Shown piece after piece: positions 22,385-32,765 of a stretch of DNA of 64,000 nt (position 1 is its first letter; every line of letters begins with the position of its first letter). The DNA is from Arthrinium phaeospermum (taxonomy: Eukaryota > Ascomycota > Sordariomycetes > Amphisphaeriales > Apiosporaceae). Under the pieces are notes generated by a model, which was given only the letters and a program-made list of their open reading frames with translations, searched no databases and had not been told where the DNA came from. The position numbers and the translations under genes are program-made. The stretch is from the NCBI GenBank assembly GCA_006503535.1, contig QYRS01000009.1, positions 2,666,001-2,730,000 of the forward strand. Direction: 5' to 3'.

Positions 22385-24095
22385 ATGTCCTTCGAAAACG
22401 AGAACCATGAGGGGAAGACGCCGGCGAAGGACCCCGAGATGCAGGTGCCAAGGCCCACCGATGCCGATGCGGCACTCGAGTTCATGACCCACGAGAACAC
22501 GGGGATGATGACTGAGGTAGACGAGAAGAAGCTGCTTCGCAAAATCGATTGGCGCATTGTGCCCCTCATGTGTAAGTAACTTGCTTGCTTCTATGCGATC
22601 GAGCGAAGCTATTTACTGACGGATATCAGGGGCATGCTACAACCTTCAGTATCTCGACAAGACTCTAGGTAGGTCCTCTCTCGTTCCTCTTTCAGCCAAG
22701 GTACACCGAGCTGCTTCTCATTCAGCTTGTAGTAAACTATGCGAACGTCATGGGCCTCCAGGAAGACACGGGCATCACAGGAGACCAGTTCAGCCAGCTC
22801 GCCCTTGTCTTCTACGTCACCTACCTCGCCTTCGAGTTCCCGACCGGCTACCTGATGCAGCGCCTCCCCACCGCGAAGTACCTCGGCGCCAACGTGGTAC
22901 TCTGGGGCGCCATGGTTGCCGTAACGGCCGCGGCCAACAACTGGGCCGCCCTCGTCACCCTGCGCGTGCTCCTCGGCTGCTTCGAGGCCACCGTCGCGCC
23001 CGCCCTGATCCTCATCACGTCCATGTGGTACAAGAAGAGCGAGCAGCCCCTACGGGTCGGGTTCTGGTACCTGGGCGTCGGCACCGGCACCATCATCGGC
23101 GCCCTCGCCTCCTTCGGGTTCCAGCACTACGCCTCCCGGAGCCTCCGGTCGTGGCAGACCATGTTCCTGCTCTTCGGCCTCGTCACCGTCGCCGTGGGCC
23201 TGCTGGTCATGGTCTTCATGCCCGACAACCCCATGACGGCCCGAGGCCTAACGCACGCCGAGCGCGTCCTGGCCATCGAGCGCGTGCGCGCGAACCAGAC
23301 GGGCATCGAGAACAAGCGCTTCAAGTGGCGCCAGGCGCGCGAGTGCCTCGTCGGCGACCCGCAGACCTGGCTCCTGGCCCTCATCATGGTCGCCAGCAGC
23401 GTGCCCAACGGCGCCGTCAGCAGCTACCAGGGCACCATCATCAAGGGGTTCGGGTACACGAGCAAGGAGGCCGCGCTGCTGTCGGTGCCGAGCGGCGTCG
23501 TGTCGTGCGTCACCATCGTCGCGTCGTGCGTCCTCGGCGCCCGCTACGACGCCCGGGGCCCCTTCGTCATCGCCGTCCTGCTCCTCGGCGGCGTCCTGGG
23601 CGGCGGCCTGCTCGCCTTCTCCGCCCCCGACAACAAGGGTGGCCTGCTGGCGGGCAATTACCTGACCAACGTCATTGGTAGCAGCTTGCCGCTGCTGTAC
23701 AGCTACTCGGCTGCCAACTACGCTGGGCACACCAAGAAGGTGACGATGAATGCTATTTTGCTAATGTCTTTTTGTGAGTCCCCCCTTCCTCCCCCTTATT
23801 GGGCATCTCAGTCAATTGGTGTGGGAAACCAGAGCATGAGACTTACTCTAAACTAGGTCTTGGTAACATCATTGGCCCCCTGACCTTTCGAGATGCAGAC
23901 AAACCCGACTACCTCCCAGCGAAGATTGCGATTCTTGTAACTTCAGCTCTAGCCTGTGTGCTGACAGGCGTGCTCATGGCTTACTACAGGTGGGAGAATA
24001 AAAGGCGAGACAGGTTGGCGGCCAACCAAAAAGAGGGTTCTGAGTTCTTGGATATGACGGACAGAGAGAACACAGCCTTCCGGTACAGATGGTAG
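22385..24095 (+). CDS. MFS permease, anion:cation symporter (Dal5/allantoate) family
   Basis: Exons 22385-22571, 22630-22668, 22733-23773 and 23857-24095 give 501 aa. The soluble N-terminus ends in KIDWRIVPLMWACYNLQYLD, the family signature leading into helix 1, where YLDKTLVNYA is diagnostic of the Dal5-like ACS group. About 12 membrane helices follow. The loop 2-3 region (FEFPTGYLMQRLPTAKYLG) and RVLLGCFEA.VAPALILITS are also family blocks. Members import organic anions such as allantoate, ureidosuccinate, nicotinate or small peptides at the plasma membrane; the substrate here cannot be read from sequence. The gene stands alone, so context gives no hint. Confidence 0.92.
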
Positions 24096-24550
24096 CAAGT
24101 TGATTCTCATTCGTCTATGCCCAAACAGGAAGAACGAGGATACGAGCACTACTCGTATGTTGCTCGAAAAGAGAACTCCCATTATCGATATGAATTGCTC
24201 CTGATTCTCATTGGAGGATGACACTTGTCATATCCAGCTAAGCAAAGTTGCTCGGCGTTTAGGTGAATACAGTTCCTGCCGACAAGTTAAAACCCATCCC
24301 TTTCGCTTGGGTATGAGTAATACGTAACAATAGTTCTTATGATTAGCGAAATGGAATATTGTTTCTGTAGGCCAATCAGTACTAGAATTGAACGTCGCCG
24401 CAGATGGTACATGATCATTGGATGGATGAAACCCTGACTAATGAACGTACATTGCATGGCCCCATTGACAGGCTGAGTCTGTAAACCAGTCTTTTCACCC
24501 TCCATCATTTGCGCAAGGCAGACTCAGACGGGTTTCGACCCTTGGTACTG

Positions 24551-24724
24551 GTAATCGACTTTCGGCGTTCATTCATTCCTAATTCGCTGTTTATTCCACG
24601 TTATCCCAGTATCCTACTTTCATAAGGGAATGAGTAAAAGTTTACTCGAGACATTCCCATTATTCCCTCTTGATACATCTTATTCACTGCGAAAAGAGTG
24701 AATGCTTATACCGAGAGTTAATAG
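24551..24724 (+). mobile_element. Introner-like element, intergenic copy
   Basis: These 174 bases begin GTAATCGACTTTCGG and end ACCGAGAGTTAATAG. In the first 54 bases, 42 match the intron at 51627-51794 without gaps, including a 16-base identical block (TGTTTATTCCACGTTA); the ends match too. The centre holds a hairpin built from GGGAATG/CATTCCC and AGTAAA/TTTACT. GGTAC stands on both sides of the element, overlapping its last base on the right. It keeps splice-like ends although no coding exon is visible either side, so it is either a transposed copy or an intron of an untranslated transcript. Confidence 0.72.
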
Positions 24725-25230
24725 GTACAGGACCCCTCCGTCCTCTTGCTTTCTCTCCTGTCTTTGATGTCCTCCCGCGCCAGTTCGGCCCTTCCAACCT
24801 TTACACTAGACCAGCGAGTGGCCTGTATTGATATTCCCCGCGACCCCCTCATACTCATTTGCTGTACTTTGCAACTCAGCTTAACGCTGCCCCCACGTGC
24901 GACAGCTCAATCGCAGTAGCGCCGTAGAGGAGCCGGTGGTGACTAGCCTGAAGGCTTAGACAAGCGACTGTCGCACGCGCCTGATTCCCAGCATAGAAGT
25001 AGTGCCAGCCTGCTGCCAGAGCCTGCATGGAGATTATCTTAGCTCGCCCTGCATGGTTGGATGAGGGTGCCACAAAGAGGATGGGAAGCCACACCCTACA
25101 AATTAATTGGTTTTGTTTTCGTGTGAGAGGTCATTTCACATGTAAAACGTAGCTCGAGGCTTTGTGTATTACAAAGGCCCAGACGTGGTGATGTTGTATC
25201 AGCTTCATTGGGAGTGTCGCTCTCTTCAGC

Positions 25231-25238
25231 TATATATA
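25231..25238 (+). promoter_or_regulatory. TATA-like box of the following membrane-protein gene
   Basis: TATATATA lies about 250 bases before the start codon at 25483 and is followed by pyrimidine-rich sequence (CGCCTCTCATTCTTCATTT), a usual fungal start-site context. A possible leader intron lies between it and the ATG. The role is inferred from position and composition. Confidence 0.4.
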
Positions 25239-25482
25239 CGCCTCTCATTCTTCATTTAACAATTGCGGTTCATACCAGCTCGACCCAGTTGAGTAGTTAT
25301 CTCCGGATCAAACGACTCTAGCGTATCACTTACCACTCCTGCAATTTTACTTTCAGTTCCTTGCACTCAGCAGACCTGTTGGCAATACCTGGGGCGACAT
25401 TTTATCCACTTGCCTTCAAGTAAGTCGAATTCCTAGTTCTCTGAGCACGTATTGATATAAATGGAATCAGCAAAAGCGCAGC

Positions 25483-27936
25483 ATGGACTCAGATGGGGAA
25501 GTCCATCTGGGCGCCTGGACGAACTGGTCCCGAGGCTCTGTGATGGGCGCCACCCTCACTATGACGCGCGAGCAGGGCAATTTTCTAATTGCCTTCACTG
25601 CATTTTTCACACCGTTCGTTGTCTCTCGACTCTGGAAGACATTCGCAATGTTATTCCATCAATGCTATTCAACATCGGACCCGCGAGACGCGGTCCATCA
25701 CCAGCGGCAGGTTCTACTACGAAGCTCACCCTCACCCCAGTCAAGCCTTATCTCCTTTGCCCGTCTGATATGGGCATGGCAAGGCACTGCCAGACGACCG
25801 TGGCTCCGGGTCTTCCCCGTGGCCCTCCTTTCGTTCCTCTCCATCGGGATAGCTACCTTGGCAGGTGGATACTCTTCGAAGATCTCTACTACAGCCGGTG
25901 AGGTTCTTCTCAGGGGGGACACTTGTGGGATTTCTGCTACTGTTAGCGATGGGAACATGACCCTAGCAAGCATTTCTCGATCCTTTTATGCGAACTACAT
26001 GAACGACGTAGCAAACTATGCGCAGCAATGCTATTCTAATCAGAGTTCAGGCCTCCTTGAGTGCTCCAGGTTCATTGCTAGCACAATTCCAACGGCAGTG
26101 GCAGATCATCGAGCAACCTACCCTTTCCATTCCGGCATTTGTCGGAATGACAGTACGAATTTGCGTCTTGACACAGGCCATATAAGCAGTAACGATCTCG
26201 GTTTGAATGCGCCTAAAGATGAGATGATGACGATGCGATACGTTTTGCATGTCAGTCCAACGCATCGATCCAAAACTATCATATAGTGCTGACCTTCTAT
26301 TGGATACTCACCAGTGTGCCCCTTTAGCCACGAGAGGACGGACAAATGATATCACTGTTTCAGATGGGAACTATACCACCTATAATTATGGGTCCACGCC
26401 TCCAACAGGTGACAACTACACATATGCCGTCCCAGATGTCAAGACACAGTATCCAGAGTCTGGTGGACTTCTACGCAACAATAAATTCCTAATCAGGTGC
26501 GAATGACCCCATGGGGTGTCCAAAACATGGGTGTCCTTCTTGAATATCTTTTTGCAATATTCTGACCATTCTGATATAGTACCCTGAGTTTTTACATGGA
26601 TGGAGGTTCTCTTCTGGAACAAAGTGCAATCATCCCAGACCCTGAAATCATCGTACAGGATGGTGACGTGACCTTGATTTTCCTCTCTGGTAATGGGGTT
26701 GCCTTTGTTCCGCAAGCCGACGACGAGTGGTACCGGGCAACTGTTCCCGATGGACATGTCTACACAGGCAACAGTACAGATTGGCTGGACGAATACCGAC
26801 CGGAAGAGGCAGCATCACCCTTGGGCTGCGTAGAGAAATACCAATGGTGCCGAGATCCTTTACGTGGACAATGCGGGGATTTAGCTGGTAGAATGGACGC
26901 TCTACACAGTGCCGGTCCTTGGTTTAACCTTACCAGCGAAGACTTCGATTTTGTGAGGCCAGTAGCCCCCAATAAGATGGGTTCTCTTCTCATATGGGCA
27001 TTTTATAATATCTTCCAGAGCGGATCTTCTCTTGGGGGGTTTATAGACACGCTTGGTCCAAGCTCGCTTGCGTCCAACAATGTTGTCCACCAAGGCTCCG
27101 TAGGGAAGCTTGAAAGGAACCAGTGGCAGGTTGATGTTACCAGGTAGGTGTCAACCTTTGGACAACACTTGTGAGATTCAAAGACAATATCTAATTATAC
27201 TATTAGATGGTGGTCTATCTTGTTGGCCGGATTCCAAGCTTCCTTTGTCAGCACAGCTCGCGGGAGAAGCAACTCGTCTCTCCAACCCGGAAGAACCATG
27301 GAGCCAGCTAATGAATTCGAATGGGATATCTGTCGAAATCAGGTAAGACCAACTCCTGAAATGCCGCCTGTATGCAGCCGTGCTGACTTATACTATCAGA
27401 AAATTCGAAGTGCACAATACTCCTCTTTCATTCTCTTCGGTCTCATATTTACATACTCGATGGGTGCCCTTATTGTCATTGTCTCCTTCATCCTTAGTCC
27501 CATACTGTGTTTCTTACAAAAACGAGGACGCTACAACAAATATGCCTATCTCGAATGGGAGGGACACACGGCAATCCAGCTCCATCGCGTAGCCCAGGAT
27601 CAGTGCGGTCACGGCCGCTGGAGCCACTGCGACGAGGAAATCCCCATCACGCGGCCGGACGATATGCTAGCTGCCTTCGACATTTCCGATCCCGAGCATC
27701 CCATGTTGGCTTCCGCCCCAGAAGAGCCATCAGCAGAAGAAAAGAGTTCGCATCGTGCCCAGATCCCCCAAGAAAGCTCGCTCGAACCCAGCGACGAAGG
27801 CTCCTTTCGGCAAACTTTCTCTGCAGCCCGCCGAGCCACGGCAGATGGCCATTTCCAGGGCCCCAGAAGCGATCATTTTCCTGCCATCGATGAAGACCTG
27901 GAAGGTAACCAGACGAGACGAAACACTGCCCCATGA
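25483..27936 (+). CDS. Multi-exon fungal membrane protein, function unknown
   Basis: Exons 25483-26250, 26315-26496, 26580-27143, 27207-27342 and 27400-27936 give 728 aa. The first hydrophobic segment (FPVALLSFLSIGIATLAGGY, around residue 115) leads into a large Cys-containing, N-glycosylation-rich domain (NYTTYNYG, DNYTY, GNSTDWLDEY). Further hydrophobic segments (SILLAGFQASFV and FILFGLIFTYSMGALIVIVSF) precede a cytoplasmic, acidic/Ser-rich tail. The layout is a lumenal or extracellular domain held by terminal helices. I know this architecture from many unnamed filamentous-fungal proteins but not a function. The last intron (27343-27399) is 57 bases with no stop in frame, so its retention would add 19 residues. 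Confidence 0.75.
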
Positions 27937-29070
27937 ACCGTGATGCCATTTGCAGATGGAATTAGCAGATATGCAACTATGGTAAGAGAAAACAAACCCC
28001 GAAAGCCACATGGTGCATTCCCTCATTGGTCTGTTTCCGTGTCTCTTGTAGATATAGGCTAATGTTTTGGTTTCCCAGGACTTACTAGCTTGCTAGTTTA
28101 CGGAGGGTGTGAGTTGTTTCGGAACAGTTGCCCGGAGTCTGCCTTTTACCTTTACAAAAGAATATGCTCAGAAGAACTTTTCCGGATGAACAAAGTACAT
28201 TCCTTGACAAGAGCATGATAGACGTAATTTCCTGCATTTGGGTACCCCTCTTTCCTTATCTCATTTACTAGGACCAGATGCGACGATTGCAAGAGAAAGA
28301 TGGAAAGAATTGTGACATCACCGCGTACCATCAGCAACATCCCCTTCCCCTGAAAGGTACAACCTGTTTTACCCAATCGAACATGGCCGGAAGCTCACAT
28401 GGTAACAGCTTGAGTTTATAAGAGGCACTAGAGGGTCAAATTTCAATCATTTAGCTCAGCAATTCTCCCCATAATCCATTCTATCCCGCCCATTCTTTGT
28501 CTTGCATAATTCAAGGAGTAGATACAATGTTGGTGTCGCGAAGCCATTGCGAAATACCCTCAGTTACTTTCCCTTTTTCTACATCTGTCAAGGATCAGAT
28601 ACAATGCCGGCGTTGTGTTCACGAAGCATCTTTTCCATCGATCCCAGTCCGCCAAGCCTCATGTCTTCTATCAGATTGTCTTCGATCAGAATCAGGTGAC
28701 GCCCTATGACATTGAGACAGTATCTAGCCTCGTGAAACTCGCCTATGGCCAGTGGGAACAGTCTCTGGTGGATCTATACGACAGCGATCATTTCTATCAA
28801 GACAGGGCCTTGAGTCTGAGCTGGTACAGCAAGCATTAGGGTCACAAGCATAAGGTCATTGACAGCCATTGGGCACGAATAGTTCGCCTCCTGCGATAAG
28901 GAACAAAAACTTCCAAAGCTTATTGGACGAAACAATAGCCTTTGCGGTGATATGAAAAATAACCCCTATCCGACGCAAACCCCGAGCCAGCCGAGTTTTG
29001 CTACGACCACCTATACCGCAACGACAAATCCCGGCCAACGTATGACAAATCCATACCTCACATGGTGGAA
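27937..29070. other. Intergenic region with a small repeated ORF segment
   Basis: No gene I can defend. A TATA-like TTTATAAG lies near 28420. About 75 bases apart, TCAAGGAGTAGATACAATG (28511-28529) recurs in altered form as TCAAGGATCAGATACAATG. The downstream frame to 28839 could encode a fragment with PYDIETVSSLVKLAYGQWEQ, but it has no convincing start. Confidence 0.35.
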
Positions 29071-30740
29071 CTAATAGGATTTCTTCCTGAAATGAAATTG
29101 GATCCAATCTCCGTCAAGTCCTTCACTCAATTCCGAAACCACCTGCCTCGCCTGCTCCATAGCACAGTCTCTTTGGCACCCACCAGAGGACGGGAAACCG
29201 GCGAGGAGGGCCCGGACCGCCTCATCGTGTTCTCTCTTCATGGCTTCAATCAGCGCCACTATGGTGGTGTCGCGCGCCCAGGACCGGCCGCCGGTATGAC
29301 GCAGGAGAGCTTGCACAACGGCGGGGCTACCACGTCGTGCGGCATCTACGACCGCGTCGCTTTTCATGGCGTGGCGCCTCTCCAGGAGCCAGAGCAGGGC
29401 GTCTGGCTGTCGGCCCTGCGCCGCCTCCTCGACCAGAGATGGCATTTCGTGGCGATACGAGGGCATCCAAAAGGCCGGGCCCGGGATGTCCTGTTGCATG
29501 ATGTATTCCAAGATGGGCACGGCGCCCCGGCGCGCCATCACGGACAGGTGATCTGCCAGAATATCCACATAGGTTAAATTTGCATACGGGATGTCTTGTA
29601 GTTCGGGCTGGGCCAGCGGGAACAGCCTCTGGTAGATCTCCAGGCTGGTGGTTTCCACCATGGCATCATTCAGGGTGTAGTCCCTGTAGTCGTGGTGGAG
29701 GACCAGCTCGAGCGTTGAAAGGTTGTTGCCTCTACTCGCGTATAACATGACGATTTCTCCTGCTTTTCCCTGGTTCGAGTATGCGTCGAGGAGCAGACTG
29801 ACTGTCTCGTTGTGGCCCTTGTAGGCGGCGACACCTAGAGCGAAGTCGACAACAGTCCTGTCGAGTCTGTTAGTATCCTGATATCGAACCTTGGTATGAA
29901 TCGAAAAAAAAAAAGAAAAAGAAGAAGAAAAAGAAGAAAAAAGTATCCTGATATCGAAGTATTAAAGGAGGAAGTAATGAAATGTCGAGTTTCTTACTCT
30001 CGGACACCTGGGACACCTTCCATCGACTGCAGTGTGTCTCTCACGAAGGCCACTTGATTGGCCAAAGCAGCTATGGCAAGAAGGACTTGATCCCAACGAG
30101 CCTGCTCGTTCTCGCCAAAGCCAGATTTCTGAAATTCCCCATCAACCGACCTTGGCCACTTGTTGCACGGGAATTGTCTCTCCATGCACCGGACGTCTTC
30201 GCGGGTTAAGCCGATGTAGGAGCTGTCTTCCATGTAGGGGTAACACTTCAGGTCTACCAATCTCCTTTCATCGTCCGGTTCAACGCCTCTCAATCTACCA
30301 GGCGCACCAGCGTCACCCAGCCACAGCTCGCCCAGGAAGCATATCTCAACGATGTACTCCTTGGCCACGGCATTCACGTCCGCGTGCGGTGTGTCGCCAT
30401 ACTCAGCAACCCGTTCGGCGGCCCGGCGGACGGCCCGGAGCGTTGGGGAGATGTCTTCTTGTCGGGGACGGAGAGCAAGGCGAGCGAGGTATTGTGGCCA
30501 AAAAGGTGCGTTATAGAACTTCGTTTGCCAGGCTAGGAAGCTTCCGGTCTGCATTTGGACCTCGTCGACCCACGCTTGCCAGGTCTTGTTGACGAGTCGC
30601 AGGCGTTGTACCCGTCTGAAGTCACGGGCACGGATGATCATTGTCACTATATGACAAGTGACCTCGTTCGGAAGGAATATGGGTACGTTGAAGATGTTTG
30701 AGGATGGCATGTTTGGAGAGGACATGTTTGAGGAAGACAT
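29071..30740 (-). CDS. F-box-like/ankyrin-type protein, intact paralog
   Basis: Exons 30740-29998 and 29857-29071 give about 509 aa, starting at the first in-frame ATG (the open frame continues upstream from a GTG). An N-terminal F-box-like segment (FLPNEVTCHI...LRLVNKTWQAW) is followed by helical sequence. Degenerate ankyrin-type repeats follow: VAAYKGHNETVSLLLDAY, GNNLSTLELVL, GAVPILEYIM, GRQPDALLWLLE and GSPAVVQALLR. F-box proteins normally recruit substrates to SCF ubiquitin ligases, with the repeats binding the target; that role is inferred. The 140-base intron contains a short A/G-rich insertion with duplicated flanks; without it the intron would be about 70 bases. A frameshifted paralog lies directly upstream on the same strand, with its intron at the same place and phase. 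Confidence 0.72.
29889..29941 (+). mobile_element. Short poly(A/G)-tailed insert with 17-base target-site duplication
   Basis: The insert is CCTTGGTATGAATCG followed by an A-rich tail interrupted by G. It is bracketed by two perfect copies of AGTATCCTGATATCGAA at 29872-29888 and 29942-29958. A tail at one end plus a long duplicated target is the signature of LINE-type target-primed insertion. It sits within the intron of the F-box/ankyrin gene, on the opposite strand to it. Confidence 0.7.
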
Positions 30741-31122
30741 GTTAGGAGATGAAAAGGATTGGCGTGGACAGGTGTAGAGAGACGTTGGAAGAGGGGGATT
30801 GAGTAGTCTCGACGCATATGGACAGATTCGAGGGGCTGTTGGTCGTTTGCTCCAGCAGGCAGCAACCGGGGGCGCGTCATGAAAATGTTGACCATACACG
30901 GGTAGTCACGTACACTTTGGGTAATTGAGCGCGTCTACGTCTGGTGATGAGTCACATCGCGTCGCATACGAGCGTTCGGGGTTGGGGGTATTATCAAGCT
31001 ACAGCTGCAGGTAGCCGCAGATATCATCGACAAGGAGTGCGGTGCGCCAATCGTTTTTAGCCGAGGAGAAGAAGGCAGTAGAAGACCTGTCTGTTTCAGG
31101 TAAACTCCAGAGGGTTTTCTTT

Positions 31123-32765
31123 TCATCTCTGATGGCTGTACTCCAGAATCAGCTGCTCCATTGACTCCAAGCCGCGCGAACGCGACGCGTCGATGGCGTT
31201 CGCCGTATCTTCGGCAGTGATCCGGGATGATCCCACGGCAAAGAGCATCCGGACGACCTGGAGGTGTTCCCGGCAAGTGGCTTCGACCAATGCCTCGCCC
31301 AGCGGCCAGTCCGCAGTGGCAGGATGTTCCAGCAAGAGCTGTACGAGATCCGGATTCCCAGACTTGACCGCCGCAAGCAAGACGCCGGAGCAAAGGGGGA
31401 ACTTTTTGGGGTGCTGCAGTAGGCAAGTGACAGCCTCGAGCCGTCCGCTCCGTGCTGCCCGGTACAGGGGATTCGTTTCCACGCCGCGGGCCGGCTTGTA
31501 CCATGTGACCTATCGAGTCTCGGCGGTTAGTACTTATTCTTCTTTAAAATGAACAGTATTCCCTAAGAAGGCCCCTGATAATAGAAACTTCTTGGTAAAA
31601 AAAAGAAAAAGAAAGAAAAAGTAGTTACGTCATCCCCTATAAGACACTGGGATAATTTGGAATAAGAGTAGAACAGGAAGGAATGAACATCGAAAGTCAC
31701 GTACCAGCTTCAGGTCGGGCTGGTGGAGGAGGCGGTCCAGGAGGGCCACCTCGCCGCCGCCGCCGGCCATCTCGCGCATGCAGTCCGGCATGACCATGGT
31801 GGCCAGATACAGGGGTAGTAGCGCTGCCGGGCCGTGCCGAAGTCGCGGGCCAGCGGGTACAGCCACTCGTAGATGGCGAGGCTGGTCGTGTTCCGCAGCG
31901 GCCGGTCCAGGGTGTGTTCGTTGCGCTCGACGCAGTCCAGCCGGAGGAGGCCCAGCTCGAGCGTCGGGAGCTGGCTGCCTTTGCTGGCGGCCTGGAGGAG
32001 GTGCTGGGCCGCCTCCGACTTGACCTTGGGGTCCTGGATGGCGTCCAGGAGCAACATGGCGGCCTCGTTGTGGCCCTTGTAGGCCGCGGCGCTGATGGCG
32101 TAGCGGAGAAGATGCCTATGAATCTGTTAATATGCCGTTCAACACATAGTTAATCTACCAGCGACCTGGTAGAGGATCTTACTCTCGCGGACCGGGAACG
32201 TCTTCAACTGACTGAAGAGTCTCCTTCAACAAATTCAGGTCATTCAGCCATGCAGCCGTACCCAGCAGAACCTCATCATAGTACTCCTTCATCTTGCGGT
32301 TCATTGTCGCGGGTAGCGCTACGTTGATGTCCAACAGATCTTCCCCTCCGGATCCAACCGTACCCAGGATGTGTGTCTCATGGCACAGACAACTTCGAGG
32401 GCATCCCTCAGCGTGACGATACCTAGGCTCTCAGGTGGTGTTCTCCCATTGTTACCAATGTAGTCCAGTACGCGCTCAGCCACCCGACGAACGACGTAGA
32501 GGCGGATGGGGACCTTGTCTCCTCCACCACCCAAGAAAAGATGGTTGTTGAGCGCTTTGTAGGCCGAGTAGCGCGGCCAGAGGACGGACTGGGCCCTGCT
32601 CCGGTGGGTTTCCAGGACCCCGGACTCGACGATGGCGCGCGCGACGGCCTCGTTCCAGTCTCTGCTCACGAAGCGCAGGCGCTGCGCTCGTTGGGCGCCG
32701 CGGCTTAATACGGCTTCCACCAAGATCTGGCAGATGATCTCTCTCGGAAGTGATGAGAAAGGCAT
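31123..32765 (-). pseudogene. F-box-like/ankyrin-type paralog with two frameshifts
   Basis: Exons 32765-32183, 32115-31705 and 31509-31123 read as one protein of the same design as the downstream gene: F-box-like LPREIICQIL...QRLRFVSRDWNEAV, then AAAYKGHNEAAMLLLDA and ankyrin-type repeats to VKSGNPDLVQLLLEH and VVRMLF. Intron 1 lies at the same site and phase (after ..PGPRE) as in the paralog. The frame breaks twice: at the four C of 32343-32346 and at the four G of 31812-31815 (plus-strand letters). Each is consistent with one base missing from the run. Downstream frames stay open and homologous, so the damage is recent or is sequencing error. Intron 2 is an introner-like element. Confidence 0.65.
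31510..31704 (-). mobile_element. Introner-like element forming intron 2 of the broken ankyrin gene
   Basis: On the minus strand it begins GTACGTGACTTTCG, continues ATGTTCATTCCTTCCTG and ATTCCA..TTATCCCAGT, and ends CGAGACTCGATAG. These blocks match the intergenic copy (GACTTTCG, GTTCATTC, ATTCCA..TTATCCCAGT) and the intron at 51627-51794 (3' end TCGATAG). It lies in phase 0 between LKL and VTW of the ankyrin protein, so it is a true spliceosomal intron. At 195 bases it is longer than the other copies because its centre is interrupted by a pyrimidine tract (plus-strand A/G run at 31591-31622). Confidence 0.75.

Larger units (their letters stand above)
24096..25482. other. Intergenic region with an introner-like element
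   Basis: These 1.4 kb separate the permease from the next membrane-protein gene. They contain the element at 24551-24724 and, at the right end, a TATA-like box and a possible 51-base intron in the 5' leader (25420-25470, GTAAGT...CAG). No coding gene seen. Confidence 0.5.
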
